A stretch of 26,603 nt of DNA, from contig CAYJMQ010000023.1 in NCBI GenBank assembly GCA_964371555.1, forward strand, positions 1-26,603. The letters are read 5' to 3'. Origin of the DNA: CAYJMQ01 sp964371555. Its GTDB lineage: Bacteria; Bdellovibrionota; JACOXK01; 2-02-FULL-40-11. The translations under genes and the position numbers were made by a program. Below, one piece after another: positions 22,905-26,603 of the stretch (the stretch's first letter is position 1; every line of letters starts with the position of its first letter). The notes under the pieces were generated by a model. That model was not told the origin of the DNA. It saw nothing but the letters and a program-made list of their open reading frames with translations, and did not search any database.

Positions 22905-25145
22905 TTATCTTTTTTTTATTTTCCCGAAAACAAATCTTCTTCTTAGCCAGAGGAAAAGCGGCATCATACAGATCAAAACCATCGGTAAATTATTCCAGGG
23001 CGGCATATTGCCAGAGCCCGTTGTATCTATAAATCCACAACCCCCTCCGCCATCGCCGCCGAAGAGTTGTCCGATTCCACCTCCGCCTCCTTCAGCCGCC
23101 GGCGGCGCGACAGGGATCTGCCCCTGTTCGAAGGGGGGAATGCCGGCCAGCGCCAGCTGGAATCTGTTTTCGAAATCCTGTGGATTGAGAGCATTGACCG
23201 CGTCAACGATTCCGCCCGTCGTAAAATGGGTTTCGAGGCCGGGAATTTTTCTTGCATTGCGTGTCAAAAGCTCTTTGACGGTTGCCGCGATATCGGATGG
23301 CGCTTTTGTCTGAAATTCAGGCCGGTTTTGAATTTTGGCGTAGACCATCGCCGCAACGGCCGAAACAATCGGCGCCGCCGATGAAGTGCCATCCACAAAT
23401 TCATGTATGGAATATTTTTTGAGGTCTTCATTAAAGGTTCCATTGGCTTTAATCATGCCTGCTAGCTTGTGCGGGACATGGGCGGCGCTAAACATGGCAT
23501 CGAGCTCGGGATTTCCTGCCGGTTGGGTGAGCTGGGTTGGAACTTTAATCAGGTTCCCCGGCGCAGCCAGCTGGATAAACTTTGGATTAAAATTTGAAAA
23601 ACCGGCTTTATTTCCTTCGGGAGTGATCGCGCCGACGCTAATTACCCCTCTTAAGACCGATAGGGTTGCCGGCGCTCTTGCAAAAGTATTCCCCCCAATA
23701 TTAACATTGGCGACATCCTGGCTATCATTCCCCGCGGCGGCAACGACCACAGCGCCTTTGAGCGTTGCGTGAAGCACAGCATCATAGAGGTGGCAGGGGG
23801 AGAGAACCTGTCGGGTAATGCCATCAGCTCCGGGACAAGACTCTGGATTTGTAGAAGCACCGACAACGAGGCTGATATTAATGACCTTTGCCCCATTGTT
23901 TGCCGCGTGGGTGATGCCATTGATGACAAAATCTGACCTGATCAAAATTGACGCATCCGGATTGAGACTCGCGACCCGGATCACCATCGTCTGCCCCGAG
24001 GGGCAGAGCCCCGCCGTCCCAATGCCGTTATTCGATGTGGCCCCAATAAGACTCGCGGTTTGTATTCCGTGCGTCAGATCGCCATGGATGACCGCAATGG
24101 GGAGGCCTTTTGCGTTTAGTTCTCTAGATTTTGCCTTCTGTAGATCTTGAGGCGCGTTGTTTTTGATAAGAAGGAAAAATTCATCCAGAGTTTTGTTAAA
24201 ATCGGCATTTCTGTTTTTCAGGTTTAGTTTTTGTTCATCGCTAAGATGATCCAAAAGATTAAAGCCTCCTAATGTCTGAGTTCCCGTGACCTGAGTTCCC
24301 GTGACCGCGGGCGTCAAAACAGCGCTTGCCGGATGAAAACGGTTTTGGTCGAAATCGGGATGCGTCAGGCGATTAAACGATGAATCGACCACGGCGACGG
24401 TGGCGCATTCGGGATTGGGGGGATTGAATAGATCGGCGTCAAACCGACTGTTCCCAACATCTATTCCTGCCACGGCTGGGACCGAACTCGCGTTAAACTT
24501 TCCTTTGCCGTCATTCTTGAAAAACCACGCGTCGATTGCGTTTTTATCTGAAATATGAATCACGTCATTGGGAAGGAGGCTCAGTTTGGCCGCAAAGTTG
24601 TTCTCAGTGTATTTGACATTCGGGTTTTCTTTCGAAATCTGTTCTTTAAGATCTTCCAGGGAAGCGCCGCCTGTAACGTGAAATCGCGCGATTTGTAACG
24701 ATGCGTTGTACGAAAGAAGGGTCATCCCATAGCGGCTCTCCAAGGTCTCTATTTCGGTCTGGGCGGTCCCGCTCCGGAACCCCAGCAGAAGCTCGTTGGC
24801 AATCACACTCTGGCCAAATCTGTTCTCCGTCACTTCTACGACTGTCGGTTCCCGATCCCATCGCTGGATGTCTTGGGTGATCATTTCGCGCATGATGAGC
24901 GGGGGCGCTTTTTCTTCTTCAATAGCTGGCCGTCTTACCGCTACTTTTTCAGAAGGCTTCCACTTAATTTCAAATTTTTCCTCTTTTTCTTTTTGCGCGA
25001 TTTGGCGCCGCTCTTTTTGTTTCTCTTCTTCTTTTTTAGCAATCTCGATTTCTTTTTTGAAGTCCCCTTTAAAAATGAGGACCAAAGAGAATGTCCCCAT
25101 CATGACAATTAAGAGAAGCGCAAGAAGATTTGATTTATTTTCCAT
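22905..25145 (-). CDS. Anchored subtilisin-like (S8) serine peptidase
   Basis: This 746-residue protein has an N-terminal membrane segment (8-25), a Lys/Glu-rich coiled coil (30-60), a prodomain-like region (115-190) and an S8 catalytic domain with D254 (AVVDSS), H359 (LTHGIQTASLIG), oxyanion N473 (AAAGND) and S588 (DGTSSAAP). All catalytic residues are intact. A Gly-rich linker with Cys703 (GGGGCGFI), a hydrophobic segment (~721-734) and RRR follow. That tripartite end resembles the GlyGly/Cys-containing CTERM signals processed by rhombosortase-like enzymes. It probably acts outside the cytoplasmic membrane. The ~100-residue insert between Asp and His is larger than usual. Confidence 0.9.
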   Translation of the reverse strand: MENKSNLLALLLIVMMGTFSLVLIFKGDFKKEIEIAKKEEEKQKERRQIAQKEKEEKFEIKWKPSEKVAVRRPAIEEEKAPPLIMREMITQDIQRWDREPTVVEVTENRFGQSVIANELLLGFRSGTAQTEIETLESRYGMTLLSYNASLQIARFHVTGGASLEDLKEQISKENPNVKYTENNFAAKLSLLPNDVIHISDKNAIDAWFFKNDGKGKFNASSVPAVAGIDVGNSRFDADLFNPPNPECATVAVVDSSFNRLTHPDFDQNRFHPASAVLTPAVTGTQVTGTQTLGGFNLLDHLSDEQKLNLKNRNADFNKTLDEFFLLIKNNAPQDLQKAKSRELNAKGLPIAVIHGDLTHGIQTASLIGATSNNGIGTAGLCPSGQTMVIRVASLNPDASILIRSDFVINGITHAANNGAKVINISLVVGASTNPESCPGADGITRQVLSPCHLYDAVLHATLKGAVVVAAAGNDSQDVANVNIGGNTFARAPATLSVLRGVISVGAITPEGNKAGFSNFNPKFIQLAAPGNLIKVPTQLTQPAGNPELDAMFSAAHVPHKLAGMIKANGTFNEDLKKYSIHEFVDGTSSAAPIVSAVAAMVYAKIQNRPEFQTKAPSDIAATVKELLTRNARKIPGLETHFTTGGIVDAVNALNPQDFENRFQLALAGIPPFEQGQIPVAPPAAEGGGGGIGQLFGGDGGGGCGFIDTTGSGNMPPWNNLPMVLICMMPLFLWLRRRFVFGKIKKR

Positions 25146-25248
25146 ATTCCCTGCCTACGTTCTAAAAAGTGGAAAAGCTGAGATAACATTTTTATTCTAA
25201 CATAAAAAAACGGTACTTCAATAAGCGGGAGTGATAAAAGAAAAATTT

Positions 25249-26046
25249 TTAATCTGATTTTAATGCAGGGAGAACCAGAATATCGAAAAGCCTTAACTTG
25301 TCCGGTTTTCTATAATGAGGCAGGCCAATGTCCATCTCCGCATGCGATCGCTTGGGTTGGTCGATGTATGTTCGGCAGAGTCTGTCCCACCAGGTGACAG
25401 AGAATCCAAAATTGGAATTTGTTTCATTTGGAAAAATAGAGTGGTGAATGCGGTGCATATCAGGGGTAACGAGAACCCATCTCAGTTTTTCGTCAAGCGG
25501 GAGCGGAATGAAAATGTTTGCATGATTAAAAAGGGATGAAGCATTCAAAATAATTTCAAAAATAACTGAGCCCCATGGATCTCCCCCTATGAGCACAATG
25601 GCAATCATTTTAATCATGAGAGAAACAATAATTTCGATTGGATGAAAGCGAACAGCTGTGCTGACATCGAAATCGAGATCGGTGTGGTGTACGCGATGAA
25701 AACGCCAAAAGAGCGGAATCCGATGAAAAAGACGGTGTTGATAATAAATGACAAAGTCGAGAATGAGAATCGTTAGAAGGAGAGAGAGGGGCTGAGAAAA
25801 GCTGAGCCAGTTCATCAGTCCCCAGCCTTCTTCTTTTGCCAGTGTTGCGGTTGAGTAGACGATCGCGCCCATGAGGAAATAGATGAGCGCAGTATTCATG
25901 AGGTGGAGGGTCATGTTAATGACCCAGCGGTTGGTTTTGGACTGTGAGAGTTTCCGTCTCGGAGAAATCCATTCCCAAAAGGCAAAGCCGCTCAACGCGG
26001 CCAGGAATGAGATCAAACGAAAAGCTGACGCAGACATAGCAACCAT
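25249..26046 (-). CDS. Fatty acid hydroxylase / sterol desaturase family membrane protein
   Basis: This 265-residue protein has about four to five membrane segments and the di-iron His clusters of the family: H104-RLF-H108, H117-RV-H120-H121 (FHRVHH), a lone H135 in RFHPIE, and MHRIHH (HxxHH). Length, order and spacing fit family PF04116, which hydroxylates or desaturates lipid substrates with O2 and two irons. The substrate is unknown; hopanoid, sterol, carotenoid or fatty acid are all possible. No clear Shine-Dalgarno precedes the ATG. It ends about 100 bp from the peptidase gene, in the same direction. Confidence 0.9.
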   Translation of the reverse strand: MVAMSASAFRLISFLAALSGFAFWEWISPRRKLSQSKTNRWVINMTLHLMNTALIYFLMGAIVYSTATLAKEEGWGLMNWLSFSQPLSLLLTILILDFVIYYQHRLFHRIPLFWRFHRVHHTDLDFDVSTAVRFHPIEIIVSLMIKMIAIVLIGGDPWGSVIFEIILNASSLFNHANIFIPLPLDEKLRWVLVTPDMHRIHHSIFPNETNSNFGFSVTWWDRLCRTYIDQPKRSHAEMDIGLPHYRKPDKLRLFDILVLPALKSD

Positions 26047-26095
26047 GTAAACATTTTTTTATTTGGGGAGCAATTTTTTAAATGGAGATTAAAAA

Positions 26096-26120
26096 TTGAC
26101 ATAAGAGAAAGGCTTATGAT
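26096..26120 (+). promoter_or_regulatory. Possible tRNA-fMet promoter
   Basis: A consensus TTGACA lies upstream of the tRNA and a TATGAT follows. Their spacing is only 13 nt, which is short; at the normal 16-17 nt the sequence is GATACC/ATACCG. The -35 is convincing and the -10 is uncertain. Confidence 0.35.
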
Positions 26121-26137
26121 ACCGATGCTATTTGTAT

Positions 26138-26507
<370 letters not shown>

Positions 26508-26510
26508 ATC

Positions 26511-26549
26511 GCGCTGCTATTTCATTTGAAATGGCAGCGCATTTTTTTT
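26511..26549 (+). terminator. Strong rho-independent terminator after tRNA-fMet
   Basis: GCGCTGC and GCAGCGC, extended by ATTTC/GAAAT, form a stem of about 13 bp with a small loop, followed by eight T. It begins 3 nt after the CCA end, so the tRNA is transcribed alone. Confidence 0.93.
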
Positions 26550-26554
26550 CGTTG

Positions 26555-26586
26555 GTCATTCTGAGGGTGATAGCCCGAAGAATCTT
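26555..26586. repeat. Intergenic REP-like element, copy 2
   Basis: GTCATTCTGAGG, a short imperfect palindromic middle and CCCGAAGAATCTTG match the ends of the element at 22850-22900, with a shorter centre. It is at the window edge and may continue. Confidence 0.5.
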
Positions 26587-26603
26587 GTCATCTGCGACGG
26601 TGA

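Overview
The window looks like a chromosomal stretch from a Gram-negative (diderm) bacterium. A C-terminally aromatic beta-barrel protein with a signal peptide, a sigma-32 type RpoH, an S8 peptidase with a Cys/Gly-rich C-terminal anchor and many two-component proteins point that way. The DNA is moderately AT-rich. I cannot assign a phylum from sequence reading alone; a deltaproteobacterium-like or candidate-phylum diderm is a guess.

Region 1 (1-9770) is a signalling and transport cluster. It holds a DAACS-type (SDF, glutamate/dicarboxylate:cation symporter) protein, a probable winged-helix protein, small helical proteins, a divergent receiver protein, and an apparent operon: soluble histidine kinase, receiver, unknown protein, a receiver domain fused through a coiled coil to a second DAACS transporter, a small basic protein, a Cys-motif receiver, and a DASS/SLC13-like transporter with unusual signature motifs. 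No receiver here carries a recognisable DNA-binding output domain, so signalling probably acts on the transporters or other proteins.

Region 2 (9452-13863) is an IS1634-type insertion sequence (10829-12486, 14-bp terminal inverted repeats). It is flanked flush by two apparently identical 1,377-bp direct repeats. Each repeat holds the 3' end of the DASS gene, a complete outer-membrane-protein gene and a decayed receiver-domain remnant. This is either an extremely long target-site duplication or the product of recombination between two IS copies.

Region 3 (13858-16623) has a secreted Pro-rich repeat protein and, divergently, a membrane HAMP/HisKA protein with no ATPase domain, followed by a CheY-like receiver.

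Region 4 (16633-20245) is housekeeping: a PTPS/QueD-family enzyme, tRNA-Cys, rpoH, and divergently groES-groEL. The rpoH and groES promoters sit back to back, with a small inverted repeat between their start sites.

Region 5 (20267-26046) has a large uncharacterised protein, a FabL-type enoyl-ACP reductase that may be read from a leaderless mRNA, an anchored subtilisin-like peptidase and a fatty-acid hydroxylase/sterol desaturase family protein.

Region 6 (26138-26549) is an initiator tRNA-fMet gene interrupted in its anticodon loop, between U33 and C34, by a 293-nt group I intron of the Azoarcus-like IC3 type. It is followed by a strong intrinsic terminator. No stretch over 300 bases is without a gene or an annotated element.
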